Origin: Oscheius dolichura
Lineage: Eukaryota; Nematoda; Chromadorea; Rhabditida; Rhabditidae
Length of the DNA stretch: 64,000 bases
NCBI GenBank assembly: GCA_932521035.1
Contig: OW051497.1
Span: 1,798,001-1,862,000 of the forward strand
Direction: 5' to 3'
Positions 45,571 to 55,703 of the stretch are shown piece after piece (the stretch's first letter is position 1; each line of letters opens with the position of its first letter). The notes beneath the pieces are model-generated. The model did not search any database and was not told the origin of the DNA. It worked only from the letters and a program-made list of their open reading frames with translations. Both the position numbers and the translations under genes were made by a program.

Positions 45571-47156
45571 ATGACGAAACCCGTACTTTATTTTTTACTT
45601 GAAGCGGCTAACACAATCAAGTCCATGCGGTCTAAACTACTCCCTCGTCTATTACTTGTCGTCGTCCTCGTCTATTCCAATTATTTCATTTATTACAATT
45701 TATGGTTCCGGTTCGTTTTAAACTTTATGAATACCCATCTTCTTCAGACACTATTTCGTCAATGTCAATCAAAATTCTAAGGGTGCGAGATTGGTAGAGA
45801 CGGCTAGATATGGGAGGGAATTCTGTGTGGGATTCCATGTAACCAAAGGGCGGAGAACATTCCGAGAAGATGGACTAGAACCGGTGACTTTGGCAGTGCA
45901 CACCACCTCAAATTATGCCAACTATGTCCTAGAGCAGGTGACCTTGTCAGATGAAGAGCAAAAGCCGTCAGGTTGTAAACTGGGATGGGCCCATCTCCGT
46001 TGCGCTCTTCGTCGATCGCCAGTCCCAACAGGCCGTCAACTTCCTCTATAACGTATTCCTTTGTGACCCCGCCTTCAGCCAAAAGGTATCCTTTTTACGA
46101 TTTTAGAACAATAGAAAGCTGCAGATATCTCTCCATGTCGTCTTTCGCCTCCCGGCTTTCTCTGAGCAATGCCCTCCTCTCATAATAACCCCTCAGTCAT
46201 GTAATGTCATTACCGAGAATTATAGTAAGCACTTTGAGTAGTCCAAATCAAAGCCCAGTTAATAACTTCATAAGCAGTATGATTTCTCCGTTTACCATTT
46301 ACCCTATCAACACAATGAGAAACGTGGCACGGAAGGGGGCCCCCAGTCATTTCCAGCTAATCGCGGATGTGGAAATGATCTTTTCGTAACTTGGTCTACT
46401 GATGTTTAACGGATGTTTAGAGAGGGATTTGCCAACCAGGCGAAAAAGCTGGCCAAGACCAGCCTCTGTAAGGACTGTGGAAATCTCATCGCTATAAGGA
46501 GATTTGAACTGGAGTCGAAGGTGCAGAAAGTTCCAAGGACAGTCAAGGATTTGAGGGCTCACATCGACAATAAAACGTACGCCAAACCACCTATTATTCC
46601 TATTATAGCGTGATCCCTTTAGGGTGTTCGAATTTCATCAAGAGTACTTCCCTGCCGGTCACACAATACCGGGACTTTGGCACTGGTTTAATGTATCTAA
46701 TTCGACTCAGGAGCCTTTTGTATGGGAGATTCCTTACAAGTAAGCCGAAAGAAAAATATCTTCACTGTTTCTAGAGGTCCGGAGTGGGAACCACAAGTGA
46801 TCATGCATTCCTCTGCCCCCTATAGCGAAGAGGACATCCCTACCCGGTGGAGGGATCAACAAGCGCTGGTATGGAGATAGATCTCTCTCCCAGATCCCCT
46901 TTAGGCCTATGAGCTGTGCCGAGCCAACTACACCTTCCTCTTGGCTTCGCACCTATTCAACATCCACCGAGGGGTGAAGAGAAGCTCTGGAGATTTAGAT
47001 AAAGCTGTTCAAAGTCATCAATCACGGTTAAAAGATAGGCAAGGTGACCCGAGATTTCCAAATGCATGGTTTAGATACTTGAAACAATACTTGCAGCGGA
47101 TCAACAAGGACTACCCGAATTCCACTGCTCGAAGATGTGGGACGTTTACATTTTGA
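45571..47156 (+). CDS. LARGE/B4GAT1-type glycosyltransferase (Glyco_transf_49)
   Basis: Nine exons in frame (45571-45710, 45748-45937, 45972-46085, 46119-46224, 46259-46385, 46421-46576, 46623-46739, 46775-46868, 46905-47156) give 431 residues. It is a type II Golgi protein: a basic N-terminus, then a TM segment (LLPRLLLVVVLVYSNYFIYY). Family hallmarks are VTLAVHTTSNYANYVLEQ, WDGPISVALFVDRQ, the MRNVARKGAPSHFQLIADVE segment, FHQEYFPAGHTIPGLWHWF, HSSAPYSEEDIPTRWRDQ and a C-terminus RRCGTFTF. Such enzymes add glucuronate or xylose/glucuronate repeats to glycans; worms have several paralogs (bgnt family). The metal-binding DxD position reads D-V-E here (LIADVEMIF), which could alter activity. 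Introns are 29-44 nt. Confidence 0.85.
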
Positions 47157-47323
47157 TGATTTTCTGTATTGTTGACGAGACAGGTCACTTCTCGTGATCA
47201 AATGATCGTCAAACATTGCTGGCATCCAGCTGATGCTATTGTTATACGCGTTTGCACTTCCTTGTTTTGCGAATTAGCTCGTAGGCACGTAAATAAACAA
47301 TTATTATGTGACAAATTCGGGGG

Positions 47324-47560
47324 TTTGACTTCTACTCCCATTCAAGATGCTGTCGTTGCTCGTCCCCCACTTGGATCTCCTGCGGTTTCTGCTACACTTA
47401 CGTATATGCCTACGGCAGCCACTACTTCAGTTGAAACTCCTATGCCAGTTGCTGTTCTTGAGGCTCCTGTGACACTTCCTAGTGTTTCAGAACCCCCGAC
47501 GCGTAAGGTTAGCATCTTCATAAAACATTTAAACCCTTTTCCTTTTCCGTTTACCCCAAT
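47324..47560 (+). repeat. Duplicated tail exon of the CENP-A-like gene
   Basis: Reads TSTPIQDAVVARPP, SVETPMPVAVLEAP and on, and is followed by gttagcatcttcataaaacatttaaacc, matching exon 48614-48799 of the downstream gene (STPIEDSVVPSPP, SVETHMSADVLETP) plus the first 30 nt of its intron (gtcagcgtcttcgcaaaccatttaacc). The homology extends into the intron, so this is a genomic duplication. No start or partner exons are seen, so it is probably an inert fragment, or a cryptic 5' exon. Confidence 0.75.
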
Positions 47561-47930
47561 CTTATAAGAAATTTCAGTAATGCCGTAATATTTCTCACAC
47601 AGAGTGCGTCACAGTAATGCCTGTCATAGTCATTTTGACGCCTCACTTTACTGTGGAGGTAGTATCTTTGGTGTCAAATTTAACTTAAATATTAACGCTT
47701 ATATCTGGGGAAGCGAAGAATGGTCTGATTTTGGAACGGGAAAGCTCAGCACCCCCGTTAGGTTGCTTCACGCTTTCGCTTGAAGCTTCGCTTTGTGGTC
47801 TTTTAAATCAATTCCATTGTTTTTGCTTCATTTCTCCCTGCATCCTCTGCCCTTTCTAATAGCCCTCCCTGTTTACTTTCCTCATTTAACCCCCTTTACC
47901 GTTCATCATTTTCAGGAGACTTACGTGAAA

Positions 47931-49781
47931 ATGAGACAAAATCGAATCCTGGATAATATGACTACAATGCTTGAGATATTGGAAAATGGTCCGCGTTCTT
48001 TCACCAGCAAGAGATCAAGACTTAGTCCTCTTACTGTAAGTTAGAATTTAAAGAACAGTTTATCAACTCCTTTAGGAAGTATCAGCTGGGGCAAAGCTGA
48101 AAACTGAAGTGGGCGATCAACCCGAAAGGAAGCCGAAGAAGGAAGTTATGGAAGTGGAAGATGATGAACCTGTCTGTGTTTTCGAGAAGAAATGGAGCCG
48201 TAAAGTGAGTATAAATTAACAACTGTTTTACCAGCTTCCTTTAGAACATTGCTCCTGCCGTAAAAGAAGAAATAAAGGAAGAACTCGCTAGCGAAAATGG
48301 GAAGGTCGAGCTTATGGCAACACAACAGCGTCGTATGATGGATGTTTCGGATTGTGGTGATTCTCATAGAGAGCAAATCGAAGCCAAAAGGGAAATTGAA
48401 GCCGAAGCTCCTAGGACAGCACCAATGGCAGGAGAGGTTTGTCTTTAGTTTCCAAGATTCTTATGAGATGCTCTATTATAGGAAATTGACGACGATGATT
48501 GTGTGATAGTTTTATTTAAAGGAACACAAGTAGCATACGTCCAAAATACAGAGGTTTGTCCTTTCTAATTGAACTCATACACCGTAGAAATCAAATATTG
48601 AGTTATTTTTTAGGATAAACCTGTTGTTCGAGCTGCAGTGAGAGCCAGTACTCCTATTGAGGATTCTGTCGTTCCTTCTCCCCCTATTGAACCTCCTGTG
48701 GCTTCTTCTACACCTGTGAACACATCTACGACAGCCCCTACTTCAGTTGAAACTCATATGTCAGCTGATGTTCTTGAAACTCCTGGGATCGTTCCTAGGG
48801 TCAGCGTCTTCGCAAACCATTTAACCTTTTTCCTTTAGAGAGTTTTATACAGGAAGGACCAGTTGGCAAGAAGAGCTGGTGGGCCTCCAAGGGACGCTAA
48901 TGGAAAGATGCTGCGTCCTCTTGTACCCCTTCCTCGCCTCGGTTCAAGAAAGCGAGATGCCAGCGGGAATACTCCTCTTGTCCCTGTTCCAACTGCTCCG
49001 TCGACCCCGGCTCCTCTTCGTAAGTTTATCCTTCCCATCCTGTATATTTCTTTCTGTTTAGCAGTCAATAGGGATATTCACTCCTACGAAGCTCCTCTTC
49101 CTCTTCCTTTTCTCGGATTAAGAACAAGTGATGCCTCTGGGAATATTCGTCTTCTTCCTGAAGTTGATCCTATTGCATCTTCTCCTACTGTACTTCCTCC
49201 GGATGAGCCTCTCTGTAAGTTTATTCTATTTGTCAATCATTTCATTCCCCCCTTTCCAGCTGTCATTGGAAATGCTCACTCCTCCAAGGCTTTGCCACCT
49301 CTGCCCTATGTTGGATCCGCCTCTGCCAGAAGAAAGGCTCCAGTGGCTACACCTATTCGTACGTTTTATTTTCTCTATCAGCCAAATATTCCCGTACTTT
49401 CAGCTGCTAGAGTAGTCAGGCAGATGAAAAGGAAGGAAGCACTGGGAAAGACTTCCATTCCTCGCTCGGAGATGCTGAAAATCGTCAAGGAACTATCGGA
49501 TAAAGTCACGGTAAGCGAAATTATGCCCACAGTAATTATGATAATTTGTTTAGAGTGAAAATAATATGGCCCGACATGGTTGGCAATCAACAGCAGTCGA
49601 CCTTGTTCACGAAGCTGCTGAAATCTACCTCGCGTGCCTGTTTGAAGACGCCCAGTTGCTGGCCATTCATGCCAAGCGGAAGACAGTCGATCTTAGGGAC
49701 TTCAAGCTGCTCGGATTGCTTCGGAGTAACACTTTCGAGTCTCATGCTAGCTTTTCAAGTGTTAATGATAAACAGAAGTGA
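47931..49781 (+). CDS. CENP-A-like centromeric histone H3 variant with very long tail
   Basis: Ten exons in frame (47931-48035, 48076-48204, 48245-48436, 48482-48553, 48614-48799, 48839-49019, 49062-49214, 49260-49358, 49404-49510, 49554-49781) give 483 residues. The last two exons are a histone H3 fold: a helix like alpha-N (VVRQMKRKEALGKTSIPRSE), MLKIVKELSDKV, then loop 1 (TSENNMARHGWQSTAV), the long helix DLVHEAAEIYLACLFEDAQL and the H3 signature LAIHAKRKTVDLRDFKLLGL. Loop 1 is about five residues longer than in canonical H3, as is usual for CENP-A. The tail (about 380 residues) is acidic/Lys-rich (KKEVMEVEDDE; VKEEIKEELA), has DDDDCVIVLF (a SUMO-interacting-like motif) and Pro/Ser-rich exons. 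The ATG follows a TTTTCAG acceptor. It would mark centromeric chromatin, holocentric in this phylum. Histone H3 fold: high confidence; centromere identity: by analogy. Confidence 0.82.
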
Positions 49782-49850
49782 AGTATCCGTCGTTCCGTTT
49801 GTCTTATTTTGTTATTACATTGTGAATAAATGTACATAAAAACAAGTGCT

Positions 49851-49917
49851 ACAGTAACTAATGCCTAACAGCGAAGGTGATTTTCATCTCATAAAATCGA
49901 TGGCAACAGGCACAAAA
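49851..49917. repeat. 67-bp direct repeat, left copy
   Basis: ACAGTAACTAATGCCTAACA and on through GATTTTCATCT and GATGGCAACAGGCACAAAA, repeated at 50357-50423 with about five differences. The two copies flank microprotein gene 5. Confidence 0.85.
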
Positions 49918-49997
49918 GAGAACGCGCACAACTAAAGAAACAAGGGTAAAAACAAAACAGAACAAAGAAGAGACGAGAATCCTTTACTTTGGACGAT

Positions 49998-50205
49998 CTA
50001 CTGATTCGATTCGGCGGCCTCCGACTGCTTCTTCTTTGCTGCTTCTTCAGCTGCCTTCTCGCGGTGTTTTCTCATTTTCCATCGGAAGTAGCGCAGGACC
50101 AGGGTCTCCAAAACATCGAGAAGCGGGTCGACGATATTCTAAAGAGAAGTTAGGAGAAGAAAGAAGAAGGAGAGGAGAAGAAGAAAAAAGAAAGCAACCT
50201 ACCAT
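49998..50205 (-). CDS. Basic microprotein, family member 5 (ATG-only first coding exon)
   Basis: On the minus strand, the leader CTTCTTCTTCAG-TTCGTCTTCCGTCTTCATC precedes the ATG at 50205, which is directly followed by a 64-nt intron (gtaggttgc...ctctttag) with a good donor. Exon 2 (50138-49998) gives 47 residues: MNIVDPLLDVLETLVLRYFR, WKMRKHREKAAEEAAKKK, then QSEAAESNQ. The N-terminal half is a likely amphipathic or hydrophobic helix, the rest a charged helix. It matches members 2 and 3 at I/VVD, the DVLE motif, WK(I/M) and the basic part. The 3' flank (AGTAAAGGATTCTCGTCTC...) is repeated near 42 kb. This is the best preserved member after member 2, and its donor is canonical. Function unknown. 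Confidence 0.58.
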
Positions 50206-50356
50206 GATGAAGACGGAAGACGAACTGAAGAAGAAGGAGAAATGAAAAAGGTGTTAATCTTCTTGACAGTCTTCTACCGGTCTTATTGTTTGCCATTTTT
50301 TATGAATACGGGCTACTGTCGCGAAGCGGCTGAACGAGACAGCCAAGAGTACGTAG

Positions 50357-50423
50357 ACAGTAACTAACGCCTAACGGCGAAGGTGATTTTCATCTGATAA
50401 AACCGATGGCAACAGGCACAAAA
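50357..50423. repeat. 67-bp direct repeat, right copy
   Basis: Right-hand copy of the repeat at 49851-49917 (ACAGTAACTAACGCCTAACGGCG...GCAACAGGCACAAAA). The distance between the copies is about 440 bp and includes the whole of microprotein gene 5. Confidence 0.85.
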
Positions 50424-51533
50424 TATAATTAATGAATCTAGTGAAGCAGTTGAACTAAAGCCGAAAAAAATGAAGTACCCAACAAAGGGAAAAGCGCACT
50501 GTACAACCAGTTAAACAAAAGCGCACTAGTCCTACGACGTATTCCGTTCCTCTCAGGTTAAGCACCTTAGACCCCGAGTTTGCTATACAGGCAACCAACG
50601 ATTCAGACGCCCTCTAGACTGAATCCCATCAGTTACCCAATCCAGTTCAATCCCCCGTCCCATGGTTCGAGCGCAATTATTCTTCCAATAGTTCGAGCTC
50701 AATCTCCCTTCCAATGATCCGTACTCAATCCCCCCATCAACAGATCATAAAGCCCCCTAGCGACTATTTCATTCTCTACTGACAGAAATCCTCTCCTTTC
50801 CCAGGTTTCCGGTTGATGTTACCTGTGCTTACCAGCCGTTTCGACCCCCCGACGTTGACTGCGCCAACTGTGGTTTTACATCGCGGTTGGAAGCCCCGTC
50901 CGCTCTTCCCCCTCTCCCCCGTCCAGTCAGCCCCTTCCGTGCTTCTCCCCTCCCCCGCCCAGTCCCTTCCGCTCGTTCCGTCCTCCCCGTCCCTCCCTTT
51001 GTTCCACTCTCGCAGTCATCTTTCATTCCGCGTCCACCCGCCCCGCCCTGCTCTGACCTCGTCAGCGGTGTTATCATCTTCAACAACTAAAGTTATTTCT
51101 AAATAGACAAAGTAAAAGAAGTTTCTCAACTGGGGAACCGGACTTTCGACCCCTCGATTGGGGTCCCACCACGATCGGGTCCCACTACACCATGAATTCT
51201 CGACATGTCAAGTTACAAACACACGGACACGCTAGTGTTTTAATATATAGGATGGTGCAGGCTGGGCAGAAAGAAAAAAAGATCAGGTAGGGAAACAAAA
51301 ATAGATCCTTCATAATTAATTGACGGCAGCTCCCGGATTTGACAGCTGCCAAAATGCGCGTGGTGAGGTGTAGCTATCAATTAATTCGCTTAGCAACCAT
51401 TTCAGAGTGGTGAAATGGAAGGGTAACTACCCAAAAAAGGAGGGGCGACGAGGCTTGGAGTAGCTAAGAATCAAGCGGCACCGGAGAGCAGGCTGCAAAC
51501 GAAAGAAGCGTTACTTCTCTAAATTGAGAAGAA
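50424..51533. other. Spacer with C/T-rich low-complexity stretch
   Basis: From about 50640 to 51060 the plus strand is strongly C/T-rich (CCCCC, TCCCCTCCCC and similar), giving open Pro/Ser-rich frames on the plus strand that I regard as composition artefacts. No exons are supported. Confidence 0.5.
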
Positions 51534-52524
51534 ATGTTTCGTGAAATTGAGCATTACGATCAGCAGAGGTGGCACTATGACTCATTTACCGTCAAACGGA
51601 AGCAAGCTGGAGAACTTCCAGCCTATGGACAAGCCTCGGTAACTATACAATGTGCTTGCCTGGGTGTCTCGGGGCACCAGAAAGTCGTATTCTTTCCGCT
51701 GACTGATTCGTCATCAACATCCAATTGACATCATTACCATTGTCTGTTTTCTGTTTACAGCTTCTACCCAACGGCTATTGTTTTCACACCACGTTGCAGA
51801 AATCAATTGACAGTCGGAGGCCTATGAAAGCTGGGAACAGTCTCTCTGTCTTTCTTTACCATTTTCATTTTCATTTTCATTTTTTTAATCAAAAAACTAA
51901 TCTAGCTGCTCTTCTTCCCTTCTCTTATCAAATATTTCCCTTTTCAGCGTTGTATACATCATCGCCCAATTTGTTTTCTTGTTTGTTGGATATTCTTAGA
52001 AATGGAAGGAGCGGAAAGAAGTCGTCAGTTCTTTGTTTTTTGCCAATTCATCTAACTTTCAGGATAAATTCGGAGCGTGCCGGAACAACACAGGGCGAGC
52101 AACAACTCCTTCCTTTTGGAAGGTTGCCGGACCGTGAGTGTAAATCACACCATAGTGTAGGTTTTACCACTGTTTGCCACATACAAAACCATTTTTACCA
52201 TAAATAAAGACTCTTTTTAGTTGCGGGAGGAGTACGTCAAGGAGATCTGCTGTTTGGAGGAGTCTGAGTGTCGGGGTATGCGCCTCCTCCGGCTCTTTTT
52301 GTCCTCCCTGGGAGAGGTGTTGACCGGTAGAATTAATAAAAGAGTTACAACTCATTTAATTTCCAGGTCTGTGGGTATCTACTACAACTACTACAACGGA
52401 ACTACTACTATTATTATCACAACAGGATTGTCAGACATCTCCGTCCTACAACTGCCACGAGAGATGCGCCTCCGGATTTCGACCCAGTTATCTTTCGTTT
52501 GTCATATCCTTGTTTTCGTCTATT
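51534..52524 (+). CDS. Weak gene model, unrecognised
   Basis: The first exon starts at 51534 (MFREIEHYDQQRWHYDSFTV, then KRKQAGELPAYGQAS) and ends at a good donor (gtaact). Further exons read LLPNGYCFHTTLQKSIDSRR and, after CTTTTTAG, LREEYVKEICCLEESECRGM. The last exon, Thr/Tyr-rich, can be read in more than one frame, one of which ends at 52524. The exons are joined by plausible 35-150-nt introns, but I cannot fix all phases. No family recognised. A poly(A)-like AATAAAATATT is at about 52577. Confidence 0.35.
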
Positions 52525-52701
52525 AATTTACTTTCTGGAGATCTTCATGATCTTATTTTTCGCTGTCCTCTCCGCAATAAAATATTAAAACTTCTTAACT
52601 TGTTGAAAATTGGAAAGCAGTGAAAGTAAAGTTAGTGAGCATTTTAAGAAACTTCTAAAGAGCGAGTAGAATCTTTCTGGAGCAATGCTTGATTCTTTTA
52701 C

Positions 52702-52953
52702 ATGGTGTCAGGCTTCCTTGTGATAGGGTCACGAAAACCCTTGTCAACCTATCTCATTTTTGCTACAAATAAAATCAGCATTAGGGGTTCAGATTTGTTT
52801 ACTGTACAGGAAATTAATATTGTGATAACAACTTGTATTATAGACAAATACGAAGGGACATCAGGGTTAGTCAGAATTGTCCGTTATAGCACTGAAAATG
52901 AGCCTTACGCCGCTTTTTCTTTCGGATTCACCAATAAAAACTGCCACTTATAG
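52702..52953 (+). CDS. Open frame, possible small gene
   Basis: Single 83-codon frame from an ATG at 52702 reading MVSGFLVIGSRKPLSTYLIF and ending YAAFSFGFTNKNCHL, followed closely by sequence with AATAAAAACTG. No recognisable domain, no introns, and a hydrophobic N-terminus. It may be the last exon of an unseen gene or simply chance. Confidence 0.25.
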   Translation: MVSGFLVIGSRKPLSTYLIFATNKISIRGSDLFTVQEINIVITTCIIDKYEGTSGLVRIVRYSTENEPYAAFSFGFTNKNCHL

Positions 52954-53053
52954 TTAGTTTCGAGTTTATTTTTTGCGCAGCAGTATTTCCTCTCAGGAAT
53001 TTTTAGTTTTGATTGTTTTGTGGTCAACCCCGGAGAAAAAAATTACTGGAATG

Positions 53054-55703
53054 TTAATTATGATTGTCGTGATGACCAGCATCGTCGGTTTCTTCTACGT
53101 CTGATTCTTCCGAGTCCAAACTTGGTTCAGGAACTGGCATAGGAGGTCGACATTCCCTCTCCAATCCCGGTTGGAACACAACTATGGTGGGATTCATCCG
53201 GGTCCGGTCTATTACTAAGCACAGAGGATCCTGCGGATGAAACAGCAATGACACGACGTTGATTCCGAGATGAGCCAGGACGGAAAGAGCCAGCTGGAAA
53301 GAGGCTTTCTTCGTTCGTGTCACCATAAACCTATAAGAGGAAAGAATCGGAACTGAGCCGGTCGAGATGCACCTGGGATTTTCTTGATCCGTCCTCAACT
53401 TCCCAGAAAAGATCCCGGCGAAAATCTTCTGTGCAATTTGGAAATTGTTCGGATCCAAGTAGGGACTCTGCAGGGAGATTTTGTACTGGGTGTGGCCTCC
53501 GAAGGGAAGTTGATTCAAGAGTTTCTTACAAATCTCGGCTTGACAGTCTGAAACTGTTTTTATGTATCTAACAAGTCTTTACTGTTAAGTTTTTCGTTGG
53601 CTTTGTCCGCCTTGCTTGCCTCTCCTTTGTCCGGTTTGTCAGGCTGGCCAAGCATCCGTTCGGCATGTTTGGGATAATTCGAAGCTCCTACCCAAGCAGG
53701 AGAAGTTAGGGGAAACGTTAGAGATAATCTCGCCTTGGTTGTAAATTCTTGGAATCTTTCGTCGAACTGAAAGAAGAGAGCTAACGGGGATCCAGTTTAA
53801 TTTCAAGGGGCAAATTGCCCACAAAACAGCGTCTTCTTTTCGGGACCCTTTCGTCGAACTGAGTCCAATATGAATCACCCTAAAGCAGCGTACTCGCCTC
53901 TTCAAATATGTCCAAAATGGTGGCTTCTCTCCAATCCATGATAACAAAAAAGCAGGGACTAGCGGCTGTCTTCATATTCCAATCTTTGGGCATCATCCGT
54001 AGTAAAACGTAAAATTTCTCGAACAAATATGTTGAGTATATCCTCAGCGACTCGTAATAGGCTAAACTTCGGAGCATTTCCATCGTCCTCTTCTCTTTCT
54101 TTGCTCTTATGAACAAAAAGGACATTATCCTTTGCTTCAAACCAGTGTAGAATTGATTTTCCATATTTTCAGCCCGTTCCGATTGACTAAAGAAATATAT
54201 AAAGTAGCTAAACACTGGAAACTAACATTTGTGCATAGACTTCTTCGACATCTCTGACAGCTGGGCCAATTTCCTTCAAACAACTAAGCTTTCCCGTCTC
54301 TACGTGAATCCTCATGATGTACATTATTTGATTTACGGGGGATGTCACCAGTACAATGTGACCGCTTATGCTTACACAAGTGCTTAGCACTATTTTGTCC
54401 ATATAAAAACTTCTTTCGTCAGCGATAACGCCCTCCTAAAAGTGGAAGTTTTCTATTGTTCTCTATGATAAAGTGCCGTTTAAAAGGTGGGTCACGCGGT
54501 GCACAATCTTCCGTCTGCCCTTCTCTTATGAAGGAACACTTTCCTCACCAAACAATGGGCTGGGGGTACTTATGCACGCGTGCATAAGTCACCTACGCCC
54601 CAAACAAAGCAGCAGCGTTGTCTTTTTAAAAGTGTTCTAACATGTAAGCACAGAATTTCGTCTATAGAGTAAGCTTTGGACGCTAAAGGCACGAAATTCC
54701 TCCTCAAAGGTTAGTTTCCCCCGAACATGTGACGAAATCTAGTTTAATCCTGTTTCAGAGTCAAAATAAATAAATAACAGACCAATAAAATAGGCAAACG
54801 ATGTTTAAATAGACCATAAATAGGCGAAACTACCTGAATATCAACAACATAGATGGTCAGGTCGTCCAAACTGTTAGGAAGAGGCGTCAGGCTTTCATTA
54901 TTTTGATAGACATCGATATAACCTTGTGGAACAGGTGCCTGAAAAAGAAATGAAATATAAAAACTAAAAGAAGAAACGTTACATTTCTATTAGCAGCGAA
55001 GAGGAAGAATCTCCCACAAGACGTGAAATAAATGGTATCCAATAGAATCGCAAACCCGTGGGCAAATTGAGGATTGACTTGGAAATCGAGCTGGAACAAC
55101 TTCTAGAATACAAAAAAAAATATTAAACTGAGATAAATTGAATTTACCGATATTACTCGGCAATCCTGGAGTTCATTTCGTGTATTTTGAACACCCAGAT
55201 AATTGTTAACCTTGATGGCGTTGCCATGAGCCGATACGCAGATGAGACGGCGGCCATCTGGTGTCCAAGAGAGGATGTAATCTTTATCCGTCATTTCTGT
55301 CTGAAAAATAACATATTCTAGAATCAGGATTTGAAGAACTCACAATGGATGCTCGATGCATCGGCATGGCGGTGAATAAGTCATTATTTAATTTATGAAA
55401 TGGCGTTTCTGCAAATGAATGACGGAAAAGGAACAGAACGAACTCTTCCTCGGCAAGCCGTCAATTTCCCTGATTTTCAACAATGTCACATAGTTAGCCG
55501 ACTCTTTTCTTCGCCATCCATCCCACTCCTCACTGTATATGCCATTGAGATTATTCGGCTCGGATTTGGACGTCGACTGAGCGCAGGAATCATCTGAAAA
55601 GCGTCTTTAAATAATTACCTCATGAGATTTCTTCCCGTACACAGAGTACAGCGGAAAGTGATCCACTTGAACTTCCGCTTTCTTTAAATACCTCATTCGG
55701 CAT
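53054..55703 (-). CDS. DET1 ortholog (de-etiolated-1), CRL4 adaptor
   Basis: About a dozen exons from 55703 (MPNEVFKESGSSSGSLS) to the stop at 53054. In order I see the N-terminal WD-like start (TPFHKLNNDLFTAM, then YILSWTPDGRRLICVSAHG), FQVNPQFAHGFAILLDTIYF, IVLSTCVSISGHIVLVTSP, the helical segment FYTGLKQRIMSFLF, KFYVLLRMMPKDWN, PCFFVIMDWREATILDIFEE, SPYLDPNNFQIAQK and FMVTRTKKASFQLALSVLAH, LLFHPQDPLCLVIDRT. This order matches animal and plant DET1, which with COP1, DDB1 and CUL4 forms an E3 ubiquitin ligase that degrades transcription factors. The very acidic tail (SLDSEESDVEETDDAG) extends beyond the usual end. Exons are often small, with introns of 35-50 nt. The first two exons are less certain. 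Confidence 0.8.

Noticed and set aside
48835..49068. Minus-strand Arg/Gly-rich frame over the CENP-A tail
   Set aside because: Shadow of Pro/Ser codons; the plus-strand exons here have consistent phase and splice sites.
50813..51106. 97-codon Pro/Ser-rich frame on the plus strand, and frames on the other strand
   Set aside because: The region is C/T-rich low complexity; open frames exist in several phases and none has splice context or a recognisable domain.
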